64,000 bases of DNA from Margaritispora aquatica (Eukaryota; Ascomycota; Leotiomycetes; Helotiales; Discinellaceae). Below the pieces are notes generated by a model. The model worked only from the letters and a program-made list of their open reading frames with translations. It ran no database searches and was not told the origin of the DNA. The position numbers were made by a program, and so were the translations under genes. This document shows, piece after piece, positions 1-9,255 of the stretch; the first letter of the stretch is position 1, and every line of letters begins with the position of its first letter. Where the stretch lies: contig VJWN01000030.1 in the NCBI GenBank assembly GCA_007644065.1, positions 124,001-188,000 on the forward strand, in the 5' to 3' direction.

Positions 1-281
1 TAGGTCTTGTAGTTCTCGATCATGACTGCGGCACTCTCCTCCACACTCTGCGGTCTCGTCTTCGGTGGTGAAATAGGTGGACGTCGTGATGGCGAGAACT
101 TGCTTCCTGCAGGTGGAGAGCCGTGGTCGCTTTGAAAAGACGAAGGTATAAAGTCCGTCGTAGGGACTGTTCGTGGAGTTTGACTCATGGGAGAAACCAT
201 TGAACCGTGCCTACCATTCATCAGACGCTGGGCATCAACGGCTCCTGAGGGAAGGAAGGATTCAGAAGGGTGTCTGGACAT
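1..281 (-). CDS. 5' end of an unrecognised gene (partial)
   Basis: An open frame runs on the minus strand from an ATG at 281-279 off the left edge, giving 93 complete codons. The peptide begins MSRHPSESFLPSGAVDAQ and is rich in Ser, Pro and Thr, with SPSRRPPISPPKTRP-like proline and basic stretches, so it looks like a disordered N-terminus. The last visible part (EESAAVMIENYKT) looks more ordered and may begin a folded domain. I do not recognise the family. The region upstream of the ATG (282 onward) is non-coding and repeat-rich, which suits a promoter. An additional upstream exon cannot be excluded. Confidence 0.6.
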   Translation of the reverse strand, partial: MSRHPSESFLPSGAVDAQRLMNGRHGSMVSPMSQTPRTVPTTDFIPSSFQSDHGSPPAGSKFSPSRRPPISPPKTRPQSVEESAAVMIENYKT

Positions 282-880
282 GGTAGATTTTCAAGATTTT
301 GGGATTGATAGTCGGATAAAAGAATGTGTTTTTGGAGTTGGACTTTGAGGTTCGATCGCAAAGGTAAGGTAAGGTAAGGTGGTCTTGACTCCAAGGGACG
401 GACGGTAGTACAGACCGTCGTACGGACTGTCGATCTCGAGGCTCGGATGACGACAGGTGGTGGTAATACACGGGCTGAAGGTCCTTCCCGCGGTCCGAAG
501 CTGGTTTGGATGGGCGGATGGGATGGGAGGCGATGGTTGGGGTGGATGGGTAAGTAAGGTAAGTAAGGTAAGTCTTACAAAGAAAGTCAAATTATTGGCT
601 TTGTTTTTTTTTTGTTTGTTGTGTTGTGTTGTGCTACAAGAGGTAAAGGTATCTGAGTCTTGTATTGGATTGGATCGTGTGGTATCTATCGTATTCGCAG
701 ATGGAGAATCAATACAAATCAAGTGAAGGCCGTAGATGTAGGATCTCCGCAGACAATACAATCATAATCTTGCTTTTGATTATAAAAGGAATTGAAAGGA
801 TGTGTTGTCAAAAGCGAGGTAAAGGTAAGGTAAGGTGAGGTATATGGCTTGTCAGGTATCTTTTAGTTCTACCAATTCAA

Positions 881-922
881 TGTCCAATGTCCAGTGTCCA
901 GTGTCTAGTGTCTAGTGTCTAG
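881..922. repeat. Six-copy 7-mer tandem repeat
   Basis: Six contiguous heptamers: TGTCCAA, two TGTCCAG, then three TGTCTAG. The variants are arranged in blocks, as expected from stepwise duplication after point mutation. It sits about 600 bp upstream of the ATG at 281. Confidence 0.9.
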
Positions 923-1000
923 TGGTTCAATCTTCCCGGACTGGGCTGGGGCTGGACTGGAACTTCTTCTTTTTTTTTCATGTGAACCAGGGCACGAGGC

Positions 1001-1106
1001 CAGGACAGGGCAGGACAGGGCAGGACAGGGCAGGACAGGGCAGGACAGGGCAGGATAGGCCAGGCCAGAACAGTACAGGGCAGAATATTACAGGGCAGGA
1101 CAGGAT
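1001..1106. repeat. Decamer minisatellite (CAGGACAGGG)n
   Basis: Five perfect copies of CAGGACAGGG occupy 1001-1050. They are followed by progressively degenerate decamers (CAGGATAGGC, CAGGCCAGAA, CAGTACAGGG and so on) to about 1106. The 10-bp period is close to one helical turn. A poly-T tract at about 970-979 lies just before it. Confidence 0.95.
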
Positions 1107-1344
1107 TGTATGGCGGGTTCGGCCCGTAAAAATGATTTGCCAATCAAGCTCATCTACAGTACAGGGCCTTCCATAGGGCATTCACATCCCTACAAATTCC
1201 CAAACAAATGCCCGCCAGTGGAGTTCCACCTGCATCTCTGGGCTCCTCGCCCCTCTTCGTCCCGTTGGCGTTGGCGTTGGCGTTCTTCCCATACATTTTC
1301 CCATACAACCACCTTTTACCCATGAAACCACCAGCAGACAGAAT

Positions 1345-1374
1345 GGGGATGGGATGGGATGGGATGGGATAGGA
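1345..1374. repeat. GGGAT pentanucleotide run
   Basis: About five tandem GGGAT units followed by a degenerate AGGAT. It is part of the repeat-rich promoter region. Confidence 0.85.
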
Positions 1375-2168
1375 TCGATGTGCCGCCCTGCAAACGCATG
1401 CAAGGCTGGATACATACAATATAGTGGATAACGATGAGTGAGGAACGAGGAGGGCACGAGGGAGAACGGTGAAAGTGGTGTGTAGTGGTGTGTACTGTAC
1501 AGTAGTGAAGTGGTGCTGGTCATCATCCCCCGCCCGTCCCTGAGACGTGGTTCGGTTATTCCCCAGTCACGTCGGAACATCTGGGCTATCTGGATGAGGA
1601 ATTCGTGGTGTCTTTAGACTTGTGGAAAAGAATGGAGATGGGAGGTTGGACACAGCACACTATGCTCCCACGTCAACAATGACAATTGCTTTGTGACTAG
1701 AGTTCCTCATCAGTGTCTAGAAATGACAAGTTCCAAGGAAATGAACGAAGCTGAGTGAGGGATGCCCAATATCTCAACCTCTCATCCTCTGAACACGTCA
1801 AGCATCACGTGCTCATATGTATCTCTGACGAGGCGAGATGTTGGCCAGCAGGGAGGGACATGAGATGAAGAGAAGATGGGAGCAGAATAAAGGCCCCCCT
1901 CTCTCGTCACTCCGCTATACTGCTGGATACTCCGTTTGTATGCATCAGAGCTCACATCAAACTCACACCGCAACTCTTATACAAACGCACGCACCCAACC
2001 AGACCTCCTCGTCTAGCTTTCTACCGCTTCTCTCCATAGCAACATCATCAACAACACACCAGCCTCTTACACCGCAGCTTCTTTGAGGCTGTTGTTGCCA
2101 ATCGGACTCGCTCGGCATCATCTAAGCACCTAATCTAGACGTGGGACGATTACCTGCAAACGCACTCG

Positions 2169-2198
2169 ACCAACTTGACCAACTTGACCAACTTAACC
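2169..2198. repeat. ACCAACTTG 9-mer repeat, about 3 copies
   Basis: ACCAACTTG occurs twice exactly and once with a final G-to-A change. It lies about 120-150 bp upstream of the ATG at 2318, probably in the leader of that gene. Confidence 0.85.
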
Positions 2199-2317
2199 AT
2201 CTCGATCTCGCCTAAACAACCAAATCCGGATCTACTCCTGTACAGACAACAGTAACGCCCGGAAAGCAACAGCACAACACCGGGCACTAGACGCCAAAAA
2301 CCACGCCTCACCCAATC

Positions 2318-2724
2318 ATGAACTGGCTCAATTTCTTCGATGACCTCGGGATCCACCTCATCTGCCGCCCAATCCAATGGTTTATCGATCTCGAGATCTT
2401 GAATGTGATGGATGACATGGGCTACCTATTTATCATCAAGCCACTCAGGTATTCCCCTCTTCTCACTTAGCTTTAGATCACATGTTGACCTCCACCAGCA
2501 AACTTGATTCCGCCTGGCCCCTCCCAGAACCAATGCACACTTCCGTACGCTCACACACCCACTCGGGAGGTAGCTCGGGAACCCGCTCGGGGAAAAGCTC
2601 AGGCACCCGCTCTGCTGGCGCTGCCCGTTCTGCAGGAGGTGGGAGTTCAGCGTCAGGTTCAGCTTCCGCCTCGGGCTCGGGTGCAAGATCAAGAGGGCGG
2701 GAATCCTCACGACGGTCCAAGTGA
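2318..2724 (+). CDS. Small Ser/Gly-rich protein, one intron (predicted)
   Basis: The model joins exon 1 (2318-2448) to exon 2 (2499-2724) across a 50-nt GT-AG intron (2449-2498) with a TTGAC branch-like site, giving 118 residues. Residues 1-43 are hydrophobic and aromatic (MNWLNFFDDLGIHLICRP...FIDLEILNVMDDMGYLF) and may form membrane-associated helices. Residues from about 60 to the end are low-complexity Ser/Gly/Ala/Arg. The join restores a single frame and the ATG has A at -3. Without splicing the frame would stop after 50 codons. I recognise no family. It could be a lineage-specific small protein or a chance model. Confidence 0.35.
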
Positions 2725-3982
2725 ACTTAAGCAGTATTCACTGTTGAACGCTGGACTCTTGATTTTTACCGAGATCTCTTTTCAGGCTAATTAATAGAGA
2801 AAGACCTACAGACATGTATACCTCTCTGGTATACTATGGTACGTGAGGCTCAACACGATTGGCATTCGTTTGCATTCGTTTGCAGTCAGACCAACCAAAC
2901 AAACCTAGTCCTGGAGCCAAAGAGCGGAGTATCTCCACCCCAATGCATTGTATTCGGTCCGCCCCACCTAGGCATGTGCCAATGCCCATCATTCCACCAT
3001 CCAGAACGGAGCGAAGCGAGCGGGACCTGCATGCAGCCGAAAATTCTGACTCTGAATCTGAATCTGGATCTGGAGCTCGTGAATTCGAAATCTCGTCGGC
3101 CGATAATCGTTAACGCGAAAGAACGGCAATTGAAGAGAAGGGAATTGAAAATATTCAGCGGGGCATTCTATGACGTTTGTGGCTTGTTGGGTCTCTGAAG
3201 TTCGGCTTGGAAGATCTAAATCTACATTTAGGTCTGGATCTAGTCTTGTGCCAGCTATTTTGTGGGACTGGAGATAGAGGTGAGGGAAGTATTGTGTGCG
3301 AGTACGAATACATAGGTCTTCTGTCTTGACTCCGCGAGGGATGGTGGCCGCGAGCACTGCAACAAGAAAGCAGATCATTCTACTTTATCGGAATTGCCTT
3401 CCTCCGGTCTATTGGTTCCAATACTATCTAACATATTGAGCTTAATTTGAGCATTGCGAGGGAGGTCGAGACGAGACAAAAGGGAGAAGGGGGAGAGAAT
3501 CACAACGAGACACAAAAAGAAAAATAATGCAATATCAAGAAGATAAATGAAGAATGGCGTGCTGATTTAAAAGGATCGACCATTATGGTAGCACTTTCAT
3601 AGCCTCGAAACATTACACAACTTAAAAACTGAACTAAACAAACCGGCAGGAAAGGATTTTGCCAGCGTGAATGTTCCATTATTATTATTTTTTTTCATTC
3701 TGATTATCCCATCTCACACCCACATCGGAACCAATAGTTATACAACACTCCAAAATCTACTCTGTTTAGTCTCGGGTGTGGTTATATTGAAGCTGGTGCT
3801 AAAGAACAAAAAGTCCTCCCAGCACACCACAGTCGAGCTCAACCATTACCTACCTACCTACCTACCAACTCAGTCCCATTCTCTCGACGATAATAAATCC
3901 CAACCCACAACCGAGCCGCAAAAGAGGTATAAATACGCAAACAACGCGACGCTGACTATCAATCCGATGGGAGAAGAAAAAT
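2725..3982. other. Intergenic, no gene recognised
   Basis: Open frames here are low-complexity or antisense shadows. It holds a CTGAAT/CTGGAT-type repeat (about 3045-3080), an A/G-rich stretch (about 3455-3535) and a CCTA repeat (about 3847-3862) shortly before the tRNA gene. Confidence 0.6.
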
Positions 3983-4083
3983 GGCTTGATAGTTCAGTGG
4001 TAGAATTCTTGCTTTGGGTAGGCGTTGCTTGCAACAGCCATCTCGAGTGTAAGAGGTCTCCGGTTCGATCCCGGATTAAGCCC
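3983..4083 (+). tRNA. tRNA-Pro (anticodon TGG) with a 29-nt intron
   Basis: The acceptor stem GGCTTGA (3983-3989) pairs with TTAAGCC (4076-4082), followed by discriminator C4083. The D stem is GTTC/GAAT, and the T arm is CCGGA TTCGATC-type closing on the acceptor. The anticodon stem CTTGC pairs with GTAAG (4049-4053). The anticodon is TGG at 4015-4017. An intron of 29 nt (about 4019-4047) follows position 37, the canonical site for nuclear tRNA introns. The spliced length is 72 nt. CCA is not encoded, as expected in eukaryotes. A T-run at 4098-4102 is a likely Pol III terminator. The mature product decodes CCN proline codons. Confidence 0.93.
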
Positions 4084-4097
4084 TTTGAAAATTTATA

Positions 4098-4102
4098 TTT
4101 TT
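4098..4102 (+). terminator. Pol III T-run terminator
   Basis: TTTTT lies 15 bases after the tRNA-Pro 3' end, the usual position and form of a Pol III terminator. Confidence 0.7.
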
Positions 4103-5828
4103 GGTACTCATGTTCTTTTTTGGGGTGTGCGTGGGTCGGTGGGAAGTTGGGTGGGAGGGGGACGAGTATGTAGATAGGGTAGGTACGTTGAGAATATGAT
4201 TGAAATATCCGTATTCGTATATTCAGTTGGTGTAGTAGGTAAGCAGCTGAGATCTGTTGTTTTGGGGTTAGTGGAAAAGAGTTAAAATGGAGGTTTTGGT
4301 AGAATGGGAATTGGAATAGTAGATAGGTAGGTAAATAGAGTATACAGTTTGTTGGTATGGCGGAAGCGTCAAGTCGGTTAGAAAGGTAAGATAGATAATC
4401 TAGGAAATCTGGATCACATATTCCGGTGCTATGGCTTGCGTGATGAATCTTGGGCAAACCATTCAAAGTATTACATAAAAGCAGTTAGATGTGTTTGCTG
4501 TTCAGAATGTCCCATCCGAGTTCTAACTTTCATTGGGATTAAGCCAGCCTGCCATTCTGTAGGTGCGATTGGTGAGTTTCTGGATCCTTTCTAGTGTATA
4601 AGAAGTATAAGGTAGGGATTGAGTTACTCTTTGATGGGCGAAGAGGGAGATCGCGCATCTTGATGGTTTTAGAGATGGGAGTCTTTGGTGATCTTATTGG
4701 GAAATGAGATAGCTGCTGAGGGATTCAATACTGGAAGGGCAGGTTTGGACACAGGGCTTCGGAAGTCATATCTTTATGGATGAGAGTGATATGATCATCT
4801 ACGAGGGCAACTGAGTTCTATCCAGAGCTTTGATAAGAGTATAGCTAGACCTATGTTAAGTTGGTTCTCATAGCTTGTTACGACCAAGAACCTGCCTTGT
4901 CCTTTCCATAGATATTATCTGGTGGTTCATTCGACTGGTATTTGCATGCGACTCACCTAATGGTGTACCTAATGGTGGTATAAATCCAGGATTGTTGACA
5001 TTATGAAGGTATTGTCTTCTTAAGGATATCATATGAAAGGCCAGTCGCGAGACAACTTTGAATGTATCAAGACTTACCTAGGTACCTATCCGGAAAGACC
5101 ATTCTTTGCTCGGGTATCGCCCAATTGTACCAGATGAGCAAGGAGATGCATTGGAAGGTAAGGAGTCATAGAAATTAAATTAAAAAAAAAAAGGTCCTGA
5201 TAGCAACAAAACAATTGTCAGCTGCAGTTGTAATTCTAGGATAAAGAACTTGAGTTATGTCGTTGCAACCAGACCTCACAAACTGGTGAGCGCACTGCCG
5301 GACGATCAGCGGCTGTGGCTGCAACTGCCGTCCGAATCCCCTGCCATTTACTGTAGTACTGACTTGCGGCTCACCAAAAAGAGAGTTTCAGGGCTGTGGA
5401 AACGCTGAAACACCAGGTACCCGACAGCTTTCCCCATACTAAGCCTTGAAAATGTGGGGTGGCTTGGACTTGGCCGAACTTCTATTCCAGTCCAGTCTAT
5501 CGCACACAAATTGATGGCTATCATCCAAGACCTCATCATCATTCACATACCTTAGGAATTGTGCAAGCTTCGCAAAGCATTACGACTTAATATCCCAGCA
5601 AACACCAGGCATTTCTACAGTTGAATTGAACACCAGTCTCTCCTCCTAGCTACTTTTCGAATATCCCATCAAACGACTGTGTTGGCAAGACGCACATTGT
5701 ACAATTCCTTGAGCAGACCATTACCCCGCCGATCTGTACGTCTTACCGTATGTATATCAATGCAACATGCAAAGTCTTTGGCAAAATGCATCAATTTCAA
5801 CATGCTGAACTGATGATAGTATGCGACA
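4103..5828. other. Intergenic, no gene recognised
   Basis: AT-leaning DNA between the tRNA and the kinase gene. Open frames are short and unlike known families. A poly-A tract lies at about 5181-5191. The last few hundred bases before 5829 would be the kinase promoter and leader. Confidence 0.6.
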
Positions 5829-8031
5829 ATGTCGTCATTATCGGAAACAGCTACCCCAAATACCAATTCGCCCTTCCTAGATGCGCAATCCTTTTCGACA
5901 TTTAGCAACATCCACCAACAAGGAATAAGCTTCATGTCGAATCCTCAAGCTCAATTGCTCGCCTCGAGCCAATCGAATGCTCTGGACGATTCAATCCCGG
6001 AACAGCAGAATGCAGAGAAGCTTGACGACGCAAGTGGCAGCGAAACAGAATATGAGCCTATAACACCTACTGAGGGTATGTCTCCCCATGCTCAGGAAAC
6101 TGAAGCCAAGATGAATGCCTTGCGCATGTCATTCAACACGCCTGAAATGATTGGCGAGTGCTCTTATTCACCTAATGCCACCGCAGAGCAAAAAGAGACT
6201 GCAATAACTCTTGCATCCACCGTAGAACAAGGAAGTGTGGCCCTTGAACCACATCTTAGCCCTTCAGAACAAGCATCTTCGGCCTTGAGAAGACCAACCG
6301 CATCTGTAGTACAAGGTAAAGAGTCATTTGCTAAGCGAACCTTAACCAATTTGTTTGGACGAGCGAAATCCCAAGGCAAAGAATCTCCTGTCAAACCAAC
6401 ACCCTCGAGTCCACCCTATTTTTTCTCTGGTGATGCTTCAGGAGATGAACCACCCCAATCATCCAAGAAGAAGCTTGGCATTGAACAAAATAATGGTACT
6501 TCAAGTTTCGGCTCTCCTCCAAAATCATCCAACACTTCAAACTGCAACGACTATGAAGCAGCCCAAGAGTTGGAAAAGAATGATAAAGTTGCCAATCAGG
6601 AGCATTGCACATCTACTGATGCTGACGATCTGTATCACTTCACCTCGAGAAACAAAATCACCTTCGCGCCGTCAGTAAAAGACTGGGCGAACTCGGGTCG
6701 TACTACAACAAGAGCCTCGCATCAGTCACACAATTCAGAGTTACCCGAGAGAGATACTCGAAGCATGACAGCTGACACTGGTACTGGACTGAAAGCCCGT
6801 CGGTTAAGCGTAGTTCTGCCAGACGATTATTCCATTGATGTCATTGACCTCTATTCAGAATATAAGGAACATAGCAAACTGGGCAAATTTAGAAAGAAAT
6901 GGGTTGGAAAAGGAGCCACAGCTGGTGTAAGAATCATGAAGAAGAAGACGGCACCAGGGGACATGTTCGCTGTTAAGGAATTTAGAGGGAAAGCAGCAAC
7001 CGAAAAAGCAGAAGACTATGAGCAGAAAGTCAAATCCGAATACTGCATTGCTAGAAGTGCTCACCACCCTAACATCGTCAAGACATTCTGCCTAGGTAGT
7101 GATCACGGACGATGGAACCAGGTGATGGAATTGTGCGGAGAAGGAGATCTGTATCATCTTGTTAGCAAGGGGTATCTTTCACAAGAGGATCGGCATGTTG
7201 ATCGGGTTTGTTTGTTCAAACAAATTATCCAAGGTCTTGACTATCTGCACCGCCATGGCATCGCCCACCGAGATATCAAGCTCGAGAACCTTCTGATCAC
7301 CCATGACAGCAAACTCAAAATAACGGATTTTGGCGTATCTGAGGTATTCGCTGGTAAACACCCCGGATTAAGATCCGCTGGTGGGGAATGTGGAAAGGAT
7401 ATGGGAGGGGAGATCAGACTTTCTGCAGCTGGTCTCTGTGGTAGCCTTCCATATATAGCTCCTGAGGTTATTGCAAGAAATGGTGAGTATCGTCATCTCA
7501 AGCTCCTGACTTTGAATCAAATAACTCCCAACTAACAATAATGAAGGTAAGTATGACCCTCGTCCTTTGGATGTTTGGGGCGCAGCCATTGTCATGATCT
7601 GCATGATCGCGAATGGAACAATATGGCAAGAAGCAAAGGCTGGCTTCGATACGTACGACAACTTAGTTCGAGGGTGGACAGTGTGGGAGGCCAGGCGTAC
7701 CAAAGCTGGGCAATCTCTCGAGATATCTGATACAGATTACCCAAACTCTCTCTTCTTCGACAAACATATTCGACCACCAGCCTTGAGACGCCTCCTTCTT
7801 ACTATGCTGCACCCGGATCCCGCAAGACGAATCACTATCGAGGGCGTTATGAATAACAGATGGTTGAAGGGATCTGAGTGTTGTCAGACCAATACTGAAG
7901 ACGAAGCGAACAAATCCGTCATAGGTTGCTTGACACCTAGCACTTCTATGAAGAGCCTGCAAAGGACAGTTGTCCACAACCATCTCCCGCCTGCAAAAGC
8001 ACGTTCACACGCATTTGTGAAGGTGCCTTAG
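5829..8031 (+). CDS. HAL-family Ser/Thr protein kinase
   Basis: Two exons, 5829-7482 and 7547-8031, encode 712 residues; the 64-nt intron has a GTGAGT donor and an ACTAAC branch site. The join restores the subdomain IX sequence NGKYDPRPLDVWGAA. Residues 1 to about 350 are Ser/Thr/Pro-rich and probably regulatory. The kinase domain follows, with a glycine loop at GKGATAGV, ATP lysine K383 in FAVKEF, catalytic AHRDIKLEN (D482), DFG (D500) and APE (E546). The long activation segment and the ITDFGVSEVF motif are typical of the fungal HAL group (Hal4/Sat4, Hal5, Npr1-like). Members of this group control plasma-membrane potassium and nutrient transporters. All catalytic residues are present, so it should be active. 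Which HAL paralogue it matches cannot be settled here. Confidence 0.93.
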
Positions 8032-9255
8032 TTATAGATACTCTGTTTTCACTGGCTCTTGGACATACTTATTTGCTGTATTATAGCGGAGGCACTACCG
8101 AGGTCATGGATGGAACCTATTGGCGTTTCTTGCGGTTGGATAGGCGTGGTTTAGTATTTGATACCATTTTCGGTGTCGTGATTCCTGGTGGGATAGGCTC
8201 GTCACATGCCGTTCTGGATCTAGATGTCGGGCACGAACCTGTATTGGAAGGATTCTCAGATGTAAGTAAGAGGCAAGTAAGTGTATTAGAATTAAAAGGA
8301 GTTCTAAAACTACTTCATGCCACTTTCAAGTAGGCTGATCGGATACTTCTCCTTTCGCACTTGCATTGTGTTTCGCTGTTGGCAATCCGAGTGTCTCATA
8401 GTAACATATGTGCGCCGACTTGTACAACGATAACAATACTAACCCCTCCTCATACGGTAATCTATGTTTGTTTTGTTTGTTTCACAAGCGACGAGCAAGT
8501 GGTACGAAAGCCATTTCGCATTTTTCGGGAGGTTCAGCCACTTCTCGCCACCGAGTACGAGGCCTTCCTCCAACACCGAATACCAAAAGTGGCGAAGTTG
8601 ATGCCCAGGCGAAGTGCAAGGCTACAATATATTCTACTTCTGGAGTAAAGAGAGGAGATCATTTTGTGGCGAATAGTAATGAGAAGAGCAGAGCCAATAA
8701 GTTGGATTTGTGAGGCCATTGGAAGCATGGGAAGGCCGGACGTTTATCCTCGCTTACACAATCGTTTCCATGGAATACCTGGAATAGCTTCCATTCTTAT
8801 TACCTGTGCTTTTATTGCAGGGGAAACACTGCGAATGAGAGATGCGTTGGCTTGCCATCTCTCTTCTCGGGGCGGGCGAGATTGGGGTGTAAATTTCCTT
8901 GGGATGGGTGGTCAGGCATGGGAGGGAGATATTGAGATATCAATGTAGGTAGGTATGCGAGGGGGATAACGGAGCGGCTTCGTGGTTAATAATTTAATCA
9001 ATTATCCCCTTGCTTTGCTTTAGAGACAATTTCTAAGACGTGAAGAGGAGGAATTAAACATCGCGTATCAGCTTTTACAATCGCGTAAAATCTTTCACAC
9101 AATATCTGTTTTCACGACCCAAAGTTTTCCCCCGTTGGCCACGGCAAAGTGATAGCTTCAACAGCTCCACCATACCCTCTTCCCATACCATAGCTTCACC
9201 AGCTATTGCGCCAACAACCTTCGTAGGCCTATTAGCCTGTGGAAGGCCTTCAGCA
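8032..9255. other. Intergenic, no gene recognised
   Basis: Contains the kinase 3' flank and the Ssk1 upstream region. Open frames are short and show no domain signature. A GTAGGTAGGTA microsatellite lies at about 8946. Confidence 0.6.

Larger units (their letters stand above)
282..2317. other. Intergenic region between divergent genes, rich in short tandem repeats
   Basis: No convincing coding sequence. The stretch lies between the minus-strand gene starting at 281 and the plus-strand gene starting at 2318, so it should hold both promoters. It carries GGTAA-type repeats (about 359-380, 545-570 and 820-840), a 7-mer array (881-922), a decamer array (1001-1106), a GGGAT run (1345-1374) and a 9-mer repeat (2169-2198). 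The final 350 bases before 2318 are C, A and T rich, as fungal leaders often are. Confidence 0.7.

Noticed and set aside
2989..3378. Minus-strand 129-codon frame starting with a signal-peptide-like MICFLVAVLAATIP
   Set aside because: The rest is low-complexity (IQIQIQ from a CTGAAT repeat) with no cysteine pattern or motif; the hydrophobic start alone is not enough.
3870..4466. 198-codon minus-strand frame over 3870-4466
   Set aside because: It is antisense to the tRNA-Pro gene and made of Tyr/Pro/Leu repeats from TACC microsatellites.
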